Positions 11,541-21,547 of a stretch of DNA of 64,000 nucleotides are shown piece after piece (positions within the stretch are counted from its first letter, which is position 1; every line of letters begins with the position of its first letter). The stretch lies in the NCBI GenBank assembly GCA_021464415.1, contig CM038471.1:73448851-73512850 (forward strand), written 5' to 3'. The DNA comes from Lonicera japonica (Eukaryota; Streptophyta; Magnoliopsida; Dipsacales; Caprifoliaceae). A program made the translations under genes and the position numbers. The notes beneath the pieces are model-generated. The model was not told where the DNA came from. It did not search any database and saw only the letters and a program-made list of their open reading frames with translations.

Positions 11541-11900
11541 TTACATCTTTAATATTATGCAAACTACAAGAAGAATTAAAACAACTATTAACACAATTTC
11601 AATGAGAACCATAACATACAGTTTCTCGTGCTTATTTAGAATATTAACAGAAGCTGAAGTAGTTGAATGTGTCGACCTATCTTTGTTCTCTTCTGGAAGA
11701 GAAGACAGAGCACTTGGTTGAACAAACCATTCAAAAAAACTGCAGCCATTGTTCTTGCAGCAATAGAAAATCCTATTTGGGTTTTTCAGTGTCCGGCCAG
11801 TCTTAACGGAGGCGTTTTTTCCACAGAAGCATAGCTTTGGCCTGCAAACGAGATTTTGTTCTTCTGAATTGCTGCTGCTAGAATAATCTAGTGCTCCCAT
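11541..11900 (-). CDS. GRF-type zinc-finger protein with C-terminal membrane helix
   Basis: This intronless frame encodes 119 residues starting MGALDYSSSS. Residues 19-59 match the GRF zinc finger: CFC (Cys24, Cys26), the RIFYCC block (Cys47) and GCSFFEW (Cys53), with the aromatic residues typical of the fold. In other proteins GRF fingers bind single-stranded nucleic acid. Residues 60-92 are a polar linker and 93-116 an uninterrupted hydrophobic run (VMVLIEIVLIVVLILLVV), predicted as a tail anchor with the finger in the cytosol or nucleoplasm. Small plant GRF proteins ending in a hydrophobic helix are common, often in many copies and of unknown function. The gene faces the unrecognised gene at 9918-10807 tail to tail. 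Confidence 0.75.
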   Translation of the reverse strand: MGALDYSSSSNSEEQNLVCRPKLCFCGKNASVKTGRTLKNPNRIFYCCKNNGCSFFEWFVQPSALSSLPEENKDRSTHSTTSASVNILNKHEKLYVMVLIEIVLIVVLILLVVCIILKM

Positions 11901-12950
11901 CTTTGAAATCGTAGTAACAAGAAGCGAAGAACTTGTAAGAAGATAATAGTATAGTGTAATTTGATTGAAGAATTTAGGTTAATTAGAAGGTTTTAATTAT
12001 AGCGAAGATCTTTTAACAGTTGGAGTAGTTTTAATTATTTCCTTGGCAGCGTGAGATAATGCAATTTTCGATGCTTGGTGCATGTAAAGTAGTATTTATC
12101 TAAAGCAACGATTCTGATTGGGCATGTAAAGTATTGCATGCTGCAACTAATTAATATTGTTGGAACTCACAAGTTTACAATTTGACTATTTTAAAAGTCT
12201 TGTGTAAAACGATGTTGTCCATTAATTCTAATTGGGAGAGAATGCCTGCATGCTACTTACGATTAGCCAGGGCGACTTGCGGCGGCAAAAGAATTAGACG
12301 TCCCCCCATGCTACGGTTCCCTGCAGTCCGAACCCGGTGCCGCATTAGGTTAGGGAGCTGGGCGATACCCACAGTTTTTATTGCATCCACCAATCAAATG
12401 CAAGGGTCACCATTACCCTCTTTTAAAGAGGTTAACAAAGTCCTTCATTCCTAATGGAGTAATAACAGTCGAGAAATACTTATTAATACTTGATGAACTT
12501 AATGGAAATTAAATCCATGAGTTTTGTCATTCGGTTGATATAAAATAACTAATGTATTCCCTAAAAGAATTATGAACGAAAATACTTGTTTTATTTTGTG
12601 ATGTACTTTAATAAAAGTGTAGTTATGTCCAGTTTTTTATTTTATTTTATTTTATTTTATTTTCAACTTAAAAATGATGAAATTATGTTTTTAGTTTCCT
12701 TTTTTATTCAGAGAAGGAGAACCTAAGCATTTGAACTAACAAAAAAAAAAGGTTGATCATTCTGAAGGTTGATGCTTTGGAGAAGCCAGGGGCCCAAAAC
12801 AAAACAATTGAGAGAAAAGTAGGGGATATAGGTGCTCTGAGGACCAATCATTTACACAACCACCAAAAAAAAAACATTTACCAAGAGGATCTGCTAACAA
12901 AAATCCTTACCCAAAAAAGAAAATGTTAAAAAAATCAAAAACTAGGGTTT
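11901..12950. other. Intergenic region upstream of the GRF gene
   Basis: Probable promoter of the GRF gene next to 11900, then AT-rich sequence. A more GC-rich block at about 12265-12370 (CGGCGGCAAAAG; GAACCCGGTGCCGC) stands out in base composition but has no frame I can assign. An (ATTTT)n microsatellite lies at about 12634-12665. No gene recognised. Confidence 0.5.
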
Positions 12951-13463
12951 TCATCGAGGGGAGTGGTTTGGAGGTTCATCATCATCGCTGTCTAGAACAT
13001 AACCATTTTCTTCCTCTTTACCATCTAGCAAAGGGCTCACATAGTCGCTTCTGTCTTCGTACTTCAACCACGCTTCAAATTTGTCAATGTCGGTATCGAC
13101 ATGATTTTCGTACTTCTTTCTTTTGTTCTTCTTCTTGTTCTTGTTCTTTTTGTTCTTCTTTGTCTTCTTCTCTGCCGTCTCTTCTTCACACTCCAAAATT
13201 TAAAATGTCTTCATTAGTTTCTTCGGAGCAGATTCTGACATGTTTATTTGAGGATCACTCTCCTCATCTCCGTCGTTGCGGCGTTTCCTTGACGTTCCTT
13301 CACTCATGAGGGATTTTGGAACGTGGTCTGCACTGTCTATCTTCGCCGTTATTGTTTTAATCATTTTTTTGTAGTAGTTGGTGGTGAACGAAGGGACTGT
13401 TACGTTTCTGAGTTCTGACAGGCTTAGAGCATATTCATCGCACGTTTTGTTAATAATGGACAC
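12951..13463 (-). pseudogene. Gene remnant, Lys/Glu-rich, with one in-frame stop
   Basis: The minus-strand frame is open from about 13463 to 12951 except for one TAA at 13200-13202. Before it lies an 87-residue segment with SRKRRNDGDEESDP. After it lies a Lys-rich tract (KKTKKNKKNKNKKKNKRKK) and an acidic tail (YVLDSDDDEPPNHSPR). Neither half has a good ATG: the first opens on GTG and the second on TTG. The constant frame on both sides of the stop suggests one former exon of a nuclear-type protein that has lost its start. The 5' edge abuts a possible TIR element (13430-14159). I cannot name the family. Confidence 0.45.
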
Positions 13464-14159
13464 GTGTCAAGCCCCGCAGAGAAAGAAAGCATTTTACTAT
13501 ATATTATTATTAATATTAATAATAATATAATATAAAATATAAAATATAAAATTTATAATATAATTAGATGGATATCAAAAAGTGCTTTCTAATGCAATCA
13601 AGAATGATGACCATGAGATATATATTTCTACGTTTTAAATAAGTGTTTTCAAGTTTTAACAAAGAAAAAAAAAAGATTACACTTTTATCCAGTCAAAATC
13701 TATGGGATATATATTTTTTGCTCCATTTAACGCGTAATATTATATCACGTTGGAGGTTAAGATGCTACATAAAATAATTTTCAGCCTCTTAAAAAATGAC
13801 TCTACAAAAATAATTTTGTTGACCTATGTAGCACTTTGAAGAGCCATTTTAAAAAATATTTTCAATGATCTCCAAGAGCCTCTTCAAATATATTATTGTT
13901 TTAATTTTTAATATATTATTATATATTAAATGTTTTACTTTCCAACAATGTCATTTTAAATTAGCAGAAAATCACTTTAATAAAATATTAAAAAACATGT
14001 TTGAAGAGTTCTTTCATCACTCTTCATATTTGAAGATTGAGAAAGACTCTTCAAATTGGAGATTCCATTGTGCTACTTTTGTTGGAGTGAATTTTGCTGA
14101 CACGACTATTCAATTAATTTGCAGTTTAGTCCTTTGAAGAGCTTGTTGGAGATGCTCTA
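13430..14159. mobile_element. Possible TIR element of the 'TTAGAGCAT' type
   Basis: A TTAGAGCAT end at about 13430 and an ATGCTCTAA end at 14152-14160 face each other. The right end reads GTTGGAGATGCTCTAA, a common plant MITE end. The interior is AT-rich with repeated inverted AAGAGGCT/GAGCCTCTT-like words. The left inverted repeat matches only over 9 bases and no target duplication was found, so limits are uncertain. Confidence 0.3.
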
Positions 14160-14518
14160 ACAATTAATTCAACAAGTGGACAATGTACGTGGTGGATAGG
14201 AATGTGGTTGCATGGCTTTTCCTTAAGTAGATTTTGTGGGTCCCGCTACAATTTAGGGTGCAAATTGATACGTTCTTTTAGATTGGGCTGCATTATTGTC
14301 ATTTACTTATTTGATAAAAATAAACTCCTGCAATTAAATAAGGTACAGATTCTCGTAGAAAAAAATGTTCTTTCTATTTATAATAGTTTTAACATGTGCA
14401 CTAAGGCCTCATATTATCATTTTCCTTCTTAAATTTAAATATATATTTTCAGTCAGATGGCAGAACAAAAATATTTGAAAAGAAAAAAATCAAGCATTAG
14501 TCTAAATTATGAGTGAAA

Positions 14519-14767
14519 ATATTGGCACTCCCAATATCTCTTGGAAACAATTCTATTTTTGATTCGGTTCTTTACAACCGGGTAATTATACATTACCCAG
14601 TTGTCAAGAACCGAGTATAAACGTAATAACGCATTACTCGGTTATCAAGGACAGAGTATATAAGCTTCTAGTCGGTCCACAATAACCGAGTAACATATAT
14701 TTTACTCGGTTGTAAAGGACCGAATGAAAGTGAGAGTGTCACCAAGTTTTTTTGGGGGTGCCAATAT
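14519..14767. mobile_element. MITE with 'ATATTGGCAC' inverted ends
   Basis: The left end ATATTGGCACTCCCAA mirrors the right end TTGGGGGTGCCAATAT with one mismatch. Inside, the words ACCGAGTAA and TTACTCGGT alternate in both orientations, so the element can fold into several hairpins. No coding sequence. Confidence 0.6.
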
Positions 14768-14963
14768 CACTGCCCTAAATTATAGTTACAATAATGTGAC
14801 TATTGTGATGTGACCATTGTCTATCACATTACTTTATTTTTAACTATCACTACTAAAATAGTACTATTAGTTTTGTTGTTTTATAGATTGGCATAACACC
14901 CCCTAAATTAGTACTAAACACCTTGAGCTACTAACTGATGATGAGACCCCATGATTGTAATGT

Positions 14964-15440
14964 TAGGGCTGGGATAATAAACCGAAAAACCGAAAATCGA
15001 ACCGAAAAAACATTGGTTCGGTTCGATTATTATTATTAAAGTGGACATTTTTAACGGTTCGGTTCCTAATGGTTATTAACGGTTCGGTTCTCGGTTCTTT
15101 GATCAATTTAATTAAAGGAACTGTTAGGAACCGTTTTAATGGTTCTAATGGTTTTAACGATTCCCCGAATAACCATTAGATCGATTTTCACCAATTTTAA
15201 GGGTTTTAACGGTTCTAACGGTTCCCCGAAGAACCGTTAGAACAGTTTTTGGCCGGTTCCTACGATTATTAACGGTTATAACGGTTTCCCGAAGAACCGG
15301 TAGAACCGAACCGTTAGAACCGGTTCGGTTCCACTTTCGATTCTTGAACAAAAATGCTCAAAACCAAACCGTTTTTAACTTTCGGTTCTTAGTTTCGGTT
15401 CTTATCATTTAGGACAAGAACCGAATTGGTCCCAGCCCTA
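14964..15440. mobile_element. Non-autonomous hAT element made of AACGGTT repeats
   Basis: The ends TAGGGCTGGGA and TCCCAGCCCTA are perfect inverted repeats, flanked by the exact 8-bp duplication TGTAATGT at 14956-14963 and 15441-15448. The 477-bp interior consists almost wholly of variants of AACGGTT/AACCGTT and GGTTCGGTT in both orientations. No transposase. Confidence 0.9.
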
Positions 15441-15448
15441 TGTAATGT

Positions 15449-18250
15449 TGGTCAAAATAAATGAACGGGCTAGGCAATGACACGTGGGTTTTATTAAAGC
15501 AGCCCTTCCTCACAACCAGGAGTCCTCCTATATTAATATTAATTATTAATTAATAAAAAGAATTGTATGTAAATTGATATTATTTGTTTAATTTTATCAA
15601 AAATCTTGATAATAAATTATATGTTACTTTGATAATAAATATAATTATCTTGACAATATCACCATCATTCTTTACCCTAAAAAAAATATACTCGTTTTAT
15701 TATTGTAACTACAACAATCATTTTTTCTTTCTATAAGTAACTTTTTCTCCATATAAATTGATATTATTCGTTTAATTTTATCATAAACCTTACGCGGTAT
15801 AATTTCTTGCGTTTATTTAAAATATTTCGACAGGCTTATATGTATATATATATATTTTTTTTTTGCATAAAGAAATCTACCACTAACATTTTGGTTCAAA
15901 GTATTTTAATTCGCTTCACTGCAACTTAAATTTGTTGTAGAACTCAATTGAGTATGCATAAACAAGTTAATGTTTCGAATATGTCAAAATTGTACATACT
16001 TACTCAAAGTTGGATGAAAATATTTTACTAATTTAGGCATTTGATTGTCGAAAAACTAATCAAAATTCAATTTAAAACAATTGGATATGAACAAAACTTT
16101 GAGATGTTTTATTCCCAAAATCAAATAGATTTTCAAAGTAGGTTTATATTATGTATTTAATTATCTACAATATTATAAAAGAGAAGCTACAAAATTCGGT
16201 TATGATATTAAATTTTGATAATTTTTTTTCCCCGACATTTATTCTTTTAAATAAAATATATTTGAAGGGAGTTAAACTTGCATGCTTTAAGTTGAAAGCA
16301 AGACATATTACCACGAAGATCTTTCTTCGTTTATTAAATTAATTTTTTTTTAAACTTTATATTTGTATGCATGAAAAAAAGGGGATGGCTAGCTATAAAT
16401 ACTTTTGAAATACTTCTCCTTCATGTTCCATCCTTATTTTGCTGTTAATATATATATATATATATACGTATAGCGAGGAAGAAGGGAATGGCTAGCTTTA
16501 AATACTGGGATGATTGTGTTGATACCGGAACATGGAAGCAATGTGGATGGATCCTTATCTTTTTGAAATTCGTTTCTCTATTTCTTCCTCCAACTGAGAA
16601 TCACATTATATATGGGGAGGGAGCACTTAAATGTAAGTGACTTTTTTTTCCATATAAAATGTAAAAGCTGTTATGTAAATTTCTTAAAATTTGGGTTGGG
16701 GGCAACTTGTTTGGCCCTTGGTTTCGTTCAATCTTAGCTGTTGGAGTGGAAAGCAAGGGTAAAATGGTCAGTTTATTAATTAATTAACAGAGTTGGATGG
16801 AAGTTACTAACAACGGGGTGCAAAATCCAAGATTTTAACATATGGGGTGGTATGTCAAATAAGGGGTCTAAAATGTGGGGTGCAATCTCCAAATTTCCCA
16901 AAATTTTAATATCCATATAGAATTCAATCATTTAATTGATGGTTTTAGAATTATACTTGAATTCTAAAACATAACATTTTGATCAATCCAAACAAGAAAT
17001 TCCAATATCATACACCAATTCTAATTTCATGACATCAATAAATTTGTCATGGAGACATAAGCTTAAGATCCTAATTAACAACTTCATCTTAATCAAATTA
17101 AAGTAACATGTATAATTTGTCAATCAGTAGTGTTAAACTTACCTTATTTTTGTACAAATTTTTTATATAAATTAATATAAAACCAATAAAATAAAATAAA
17201 ATAAACAGCATCACCCGTAAAGATTGGCATATCATTTAGACTTGTATAAGAAAAAGGTAAAATTATGATATGTCTTTAGGACAACAACATGAGTTAATAT
17301 AATGTAAATTGCACCGGTGACCCTCTTTAACCATGACCTTGAACAAAAAATTATGTTAGTTAAGTCTTCACTTATTTCAACGTGGCCCTTTTGTCGAATG
17401 ATTTTTTTTTTTTTTTTTTGAGAGGCGAACGATCTCTTGAGCTTAACAAAATTAAGCATAAACCTAAGATAATGGCCGTCCCCTTGCACAGTTGCACATG
17501 CTCTATAAGTATGGGTAAAATAAAAATAAAAAAACTGGAAATGAGATAAAAAGTATTGCATGACAATATTTTTCGCAAAAAAATCAACGAATAATATTTT
17601 TTAGAAATAAAGGTTTAGATATCATTATCATTCTGAAATAAATGTATTTTTTTTTATCAATTGTGTTTTAAAATAAGGATTTTGACTAAGTGCAAACTTA
17701 ACTTTACACAAAATTGTGTTTTGTACAAACTTAACTTTGCAATCAAAAAAGTTTATTGCAAATTTGTTTTGTATGATGTGTTTATATTTTATAACAAGTA
17801 TATTCTTATGTTTCATTTATAATTAAAACTTTAAAACAATGTCAAATAAATACAAATATATATTATTGTTTTAGAAAATAAGGAGTGCAAAATTAACTTT
17901 GCATCACTCCGAAAAAATTATTATGTGCATTTTATTAATAAATAGGTTTTGAATATGTAATTTGTTAAAATTATTGTAAAACACCATCAATTAAACACTT
18001 ATTTATAATAATATGCTAAAAAAATGTAGTGCAAACTTAATTTTCCATGATTATATAAAAAATACAATTTAAAAATCTACTACACCTTTTACAGTTTAGT
18101 CAAATATAGGTAATTAATTTACAAAAATATTATTCCCTAATTCTTTTGCAGAAAACTTTATCAAACAAGCCTTATTTTTCAATATCTCAACAAAAAAAAA
18201 AAAAAAGATTTTTTTTTTAAACCAATCCATGTTACTCCCCCAAATACCCC
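15449..18250. other. AT-rich region before the P1 gene
   Basis: No intact gene. Contents are long A/T runs, (TA)n tracts near 15840 and 16448, a partly duplicated gene scrap at 16386-16637, a T19 run at 17402-17420 and an (AAAAT)n-like stretch near 17180-17205. The block 16690-16900 (GGGGTGCAA words) looks like non-coding repeat sequence. Confidence 0.5.
16488..16637 (+). pseudogene. Frameshifted N-terminal scrap of a plant gene
   Basis: The frame starts MASFKYWDDCVDTG and then continues best in the +1 frame as NMEAMWMDP, so one frameshift lies near 16527. The combination of YWDDCVD with MEAMWMDP resembles, from memory, the N terminus of plant lysozyme-like (SLT-domain) proteins of unknown function. 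About 100 bp upstream, ATGGCTAGCTATAAATAC (16386-16403) is a near copy of the same start region, so the first bases of the exon were duplicated locally. Only a fragment remains. Confidence 0.4.
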
Positions 18251-18286
18251 TATAAATACCGCCACCCACATGCACCAAAACCCTAG
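18251..18286 (+). promoter_or_regulatory. TATA box and telo-box of the P1 gene
   Basis: TATAAATA at 18251-18258 is followed by AAACCCTAG at 18278-18286. The AAACCCTA telo-box near the transcription start is typical of plant ribosomal-protein and translation-factor promoters. The spacing to the ATG at 18392 leaves a leader of about 100 bases. Confidence 0.65.
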
Positions 18287-18391
18287 AAATCACAACCTCC
18301 TCTTTTTTTAAAAGAAAAAAGAAAGAGAAGGTTTAAGTTTCCTCCCTTAACTTCCAAACCTTCATTCATCAACCTGCACACAAATATATTG

Positions 18392-18742
18392 ATGTCAAAC
18401 GCCCAAGAACTTGCATGCACCTATGCATGCCTGATCCTAAGTGACGATGGGATCCCAATAACGGCGGACAAGATCAGTACTATCGTCTTGGCCGCCAAGG
18501 TCTCCGTCGAATCCTACTGGCCTTCCTTGTTCGCTAAGCTAGCTGAGAAGCACAACATCGAGGACCTTGTTTTGGATATTACCCTCCGCGGTGGTGGTGG
18601 TGGAGGCGGTGCTGCGCCTGCTACTGGTGCGGGCGTTGTGGCTGATGTGGCAGTGCCGGCGACTCAGGCTAAAGAGGAGAAGAAGGAAGAGATTTTTGAA
18701 GAGAGTGATGACGACATCATGCCTAGCTTGTTCGATGATTAA
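18392..18742 (+). CDS. RPP1: 60S acidic ribosomal protein P1
   Basis: Encodes 116 residues starting [20 protein letters not shown], the conserved dimerisation domain of eukaryotic P1. Residues 1-65 match the helical domain ([22 protein letters not shown]). A Gly/Ala-rich hinge follows (GGGGGGG), then the charged tail [16 protein letters not shown]1/P2 heterodimers bind P0 to form the ribosomal stalk that recruits elongation factors. The family C terminus is normally DDDMGFGLFD or DDDMGFSLFD; here it is [11 protein letters not shown], changing the elongation-factor contact peptide. The gene has no intron, whereas plant P1 genes usually have introns. The telo-box promoter argues for expression, while the intronless structure and altered tail suggest a retrocopy or a diverged paralogue. 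Confidence 0.9.
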   Translation: MSNAQELACTYACLILSDDGIPITADKISTIVLAAKVSVESYWPSLFAKLAEKHNIEDLVLDITLRGGGGGGGAAPATGAGVVADVAVPATQAKEEKKEEIFEESDDDIMPSLFDD

Positions 18743-19958
18743 TTAGATGCTGTTTGGATGATTTTTATTTTTATTTTCAAGTACGATTTTGGTTTTTCTA
18801 TTGCTATTGCTGTTTCATAGATTGTTACCTTTAAATTTCAGGGTTTCATTGTTGGTATTTTTTAATTTTTTTTTTAAATGCACTTAAATTTTGGGGTTTC
18901 GTTTTGTTAATTTTTGTTAGTAATGAAATTTTCGTTTGTAAAGGACTTTTTTTTTTCACCTTCCTGAGATTAGTTGATTTCATCTAGCCTTATTTTAAAT
19001 TTCTATATATATATATATAGACATGCATTTAGAAAGTGTATATATATGCGTCGCATAAAATCCAGTTTCATGACGCAATATATACACGTATGCATATATG
19101 TTCATGTTTATAATTTTAAATTCGATAAAATTACAATACAAATATAATATGCATGCTTCCCTCTCTAGCAACAAATTAAGGTTATTTGTTTGTGTTTGTA
19201 TATATCTATATATTATGTGCACCTAATTAAGTGCGTAGAGAAATACAACATAATTAATATATATTGTGGATTACTTTATAATAAAAATTTCTTGTTTTCA
19301 TAATTTGAGACTCATAAGCTTCTTATTCCATTTTTGAGATCCTTTGGTAATTAGCTCTCTATTCCATTCCTATTCCATTTTGTTTTGAGATCCTTTTGGT
19401 AAGCAGAATTTTTCACAGCTTGTTTAAACTCTCCTTCGGTTAGAATTTTTTGTTTGTTTTAGAAATTTAAAATCGTAATTTCACAAGAATAGTTTCAACC
19501 TTGTGGATGCATGATTCAACTTTTTGATATATATGAACTATAAGAAATTTTTATTGTAAATTTATTAATTTAAAATTCTAATTCAATCTCTTAATTAATT
19601 AAGATAAATTATAAGAAATTCTGATTATTGTGAATAAACCAATTTAAAAGTCCAAACAAACATGCAACTCGAACTAATTCGTTTCCATCTTCCAAGCAAT
19701 ATATAAAATAATAGTATGCCTTATTTCCAGACTGGCAACTTAAATTGTTGTTATGAACAAGAAATCTGATACTTCAATTCACAAAATAAATTCGTGCCAA
19801 TTAGGATTTTTTTTCCCAGGTGCAAATAATTTTATTTAGTGATTAAACAGTGGAATCTTCTTAATTAAGGCCAGCTCTTAATTCTCTACGCAACATAGAG
19901 TCTCAACTAGAAGAACATAAGTTTTGAGTGTAAATTTGTAATCTCCATATATATAGAC

Positions 19959-20512
19959 AATGGCGGAGCCACCATAAGCTCAGCGGGGATACTCATTTTT
20001 TTCTAAATTTTTTTTATATATAATATTAAAAAAATTATATGAAATAAGGTGTAAAGTACGTAATTAAAAATAAAAGATTAGAGATTATAAGAGTGTGGCT
20101 AGTAACATTCCAGATGATTACTGTAGCACTCTAAAAACTGTTTAATTAGAGAAGGAAACATATTTTTGTTGCTAAATGTGCTCCTTTAGCGAGAAAAAAT
20201 GTGTTTTTATCACAAATTCTGCCATGAATATTATAACTTGACATATATTTTGCTGCGCAATTGAATGAAAACATCAATGTATAAATGACAAGACAGTTGT
20301 GTATATAGAAAGAGAAATTATAAGATAACATAGATTATGACCCTATTAAGAAACGGTTTTAAAATATGAAAAATGTCGAGGACAATTGTAATTATGCCCA
20401 TGACAACGTCATGAATCTAATATAGCATATATCTTTTGTTAAGATTTTAATTTTATTACTATATTGTTTTAGTGCCCCCACTCAAAAAAAAAAAATCAAG
20501 CTACATCCCTGT
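19959..20512. mobile_element. TIR element of the 'CAGTGGCGGAGCC' family, decayed
   Basis: The left end CAATGGCGGAGCC matches the left end of the well-defined element at 43098. The right end AGCTACATCCCTG is a weaker match to the expected inverted end. The flanks TATATAGA and TATGTATA are only partly alike. The interior is AT-rich with a poly-A stretch near the right end. Confidence 0.4.
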
Positions 20513-20809
20513 ATGTATATAGTGTATGAATTAGATAGAGAATGTGAAACATGTCTAAATATACATAATAAATTCAGACAACAAAGCAAACACACCCTTA
20601 ATCCTAAGACCAAAAGTTAAAAATTTCTATCATAGTTCATAGGAAGTAATTTTGAAAATACTATTAATCTTTTATTATTTTCTTTCTATGTTTTAAACTT
20701 TGTATAAGGGAGTTATCTATTTTTGGGGATTAAGTGACAACCGCTAACAATTTTAGGCGGTTTAGCGTCCACTTTTATGAAGCAGGAGGTAAAGAAACAA
20801 TTATAAACA

Positions 20810-20832
20810 GGGGGGGGGGGGGGGGGGGGGGG
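20810..20832 (+). repeat. Poly-G tract, 23 bases
   Basis: An uninterrupted run of G in AT-rich non-coding DNA. It could form G-quadruplex structures, and its length is likely to be uncertain in any assembly. Confidence 0.95.
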
Positions 20833-21547
20833 CGACATACGAGTATTTTTACCATGTTAGCTAGGGCACATCCTCTTTAATTTCTCCATCTTTTCCATAT
20901 CATCGCCTCCTCTTATCTTTCGCTTGGTACCCTTGTTCTCTTATCTATATTACATTTATATCCATAGAAAATATAATTTCTTGATAAGTCTAATTTTAAG
21001 TACGTTTAACAAATCAAACATCCTTCTTTATATTTCTATATATTTATTATCAATTTTTTTGTTTATATTTTGATACATTTCATGTGTACTTAATTTATCT
21101 TTAAATACACATTATGATTTTTTTTAAAATATAATTATATATGATTAATGGTATATTTGTGCATAGATTGTTCGATGGCAACAAATGTTATGCTATTATA
21201 ATTATTGTAAATGTAGCTTTTTAAAATTTGTGTGTACGATTATTTCGCTTTTAAAGGAAGAAAAAGAAAAACAAAATTTATTTACAAACAAGCTTGTAAA
21301 TAAAAAAAAAAATCCCAAAGAATTCAGAATACTCAAAACTTTTGTGCGAGAAAAAAATATCCTTAAATTCTTGTTAACTTTTTAAATAAATATTTTATTA
21401 ATTATGAGTAATGTGATTTTATAAATAGTAAAAAAATATAATAAAAAACAAAATTTAATTTATTTAGATGTGCCTGATTAAAAAGGGTCGGGCTCCTAAA
21501 TCTAATAAAAGGCAAATATAGAAGGAAGCAACGTTTGAATTTGATTG

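Larger units (their letters stand above)
18743..21547. other. Intergenic region with TIR element and poly-G tract
   Basis: The P1 3' UTR occupies the first few hundred bases. The rest is AT-rich without a gene. It holds (TA)n runs, a TIR-element candidate (19959-20512) and a 23-base poly-G tract. ORFs here are short and of simple composition. Confidence 0.5.

Noticed and set aside
17232..17816. Several minus-strand frames rich in Phe, Lys and Ile
   Set aside because: Typical chance frames in AT-rich DNA around a T19 run.
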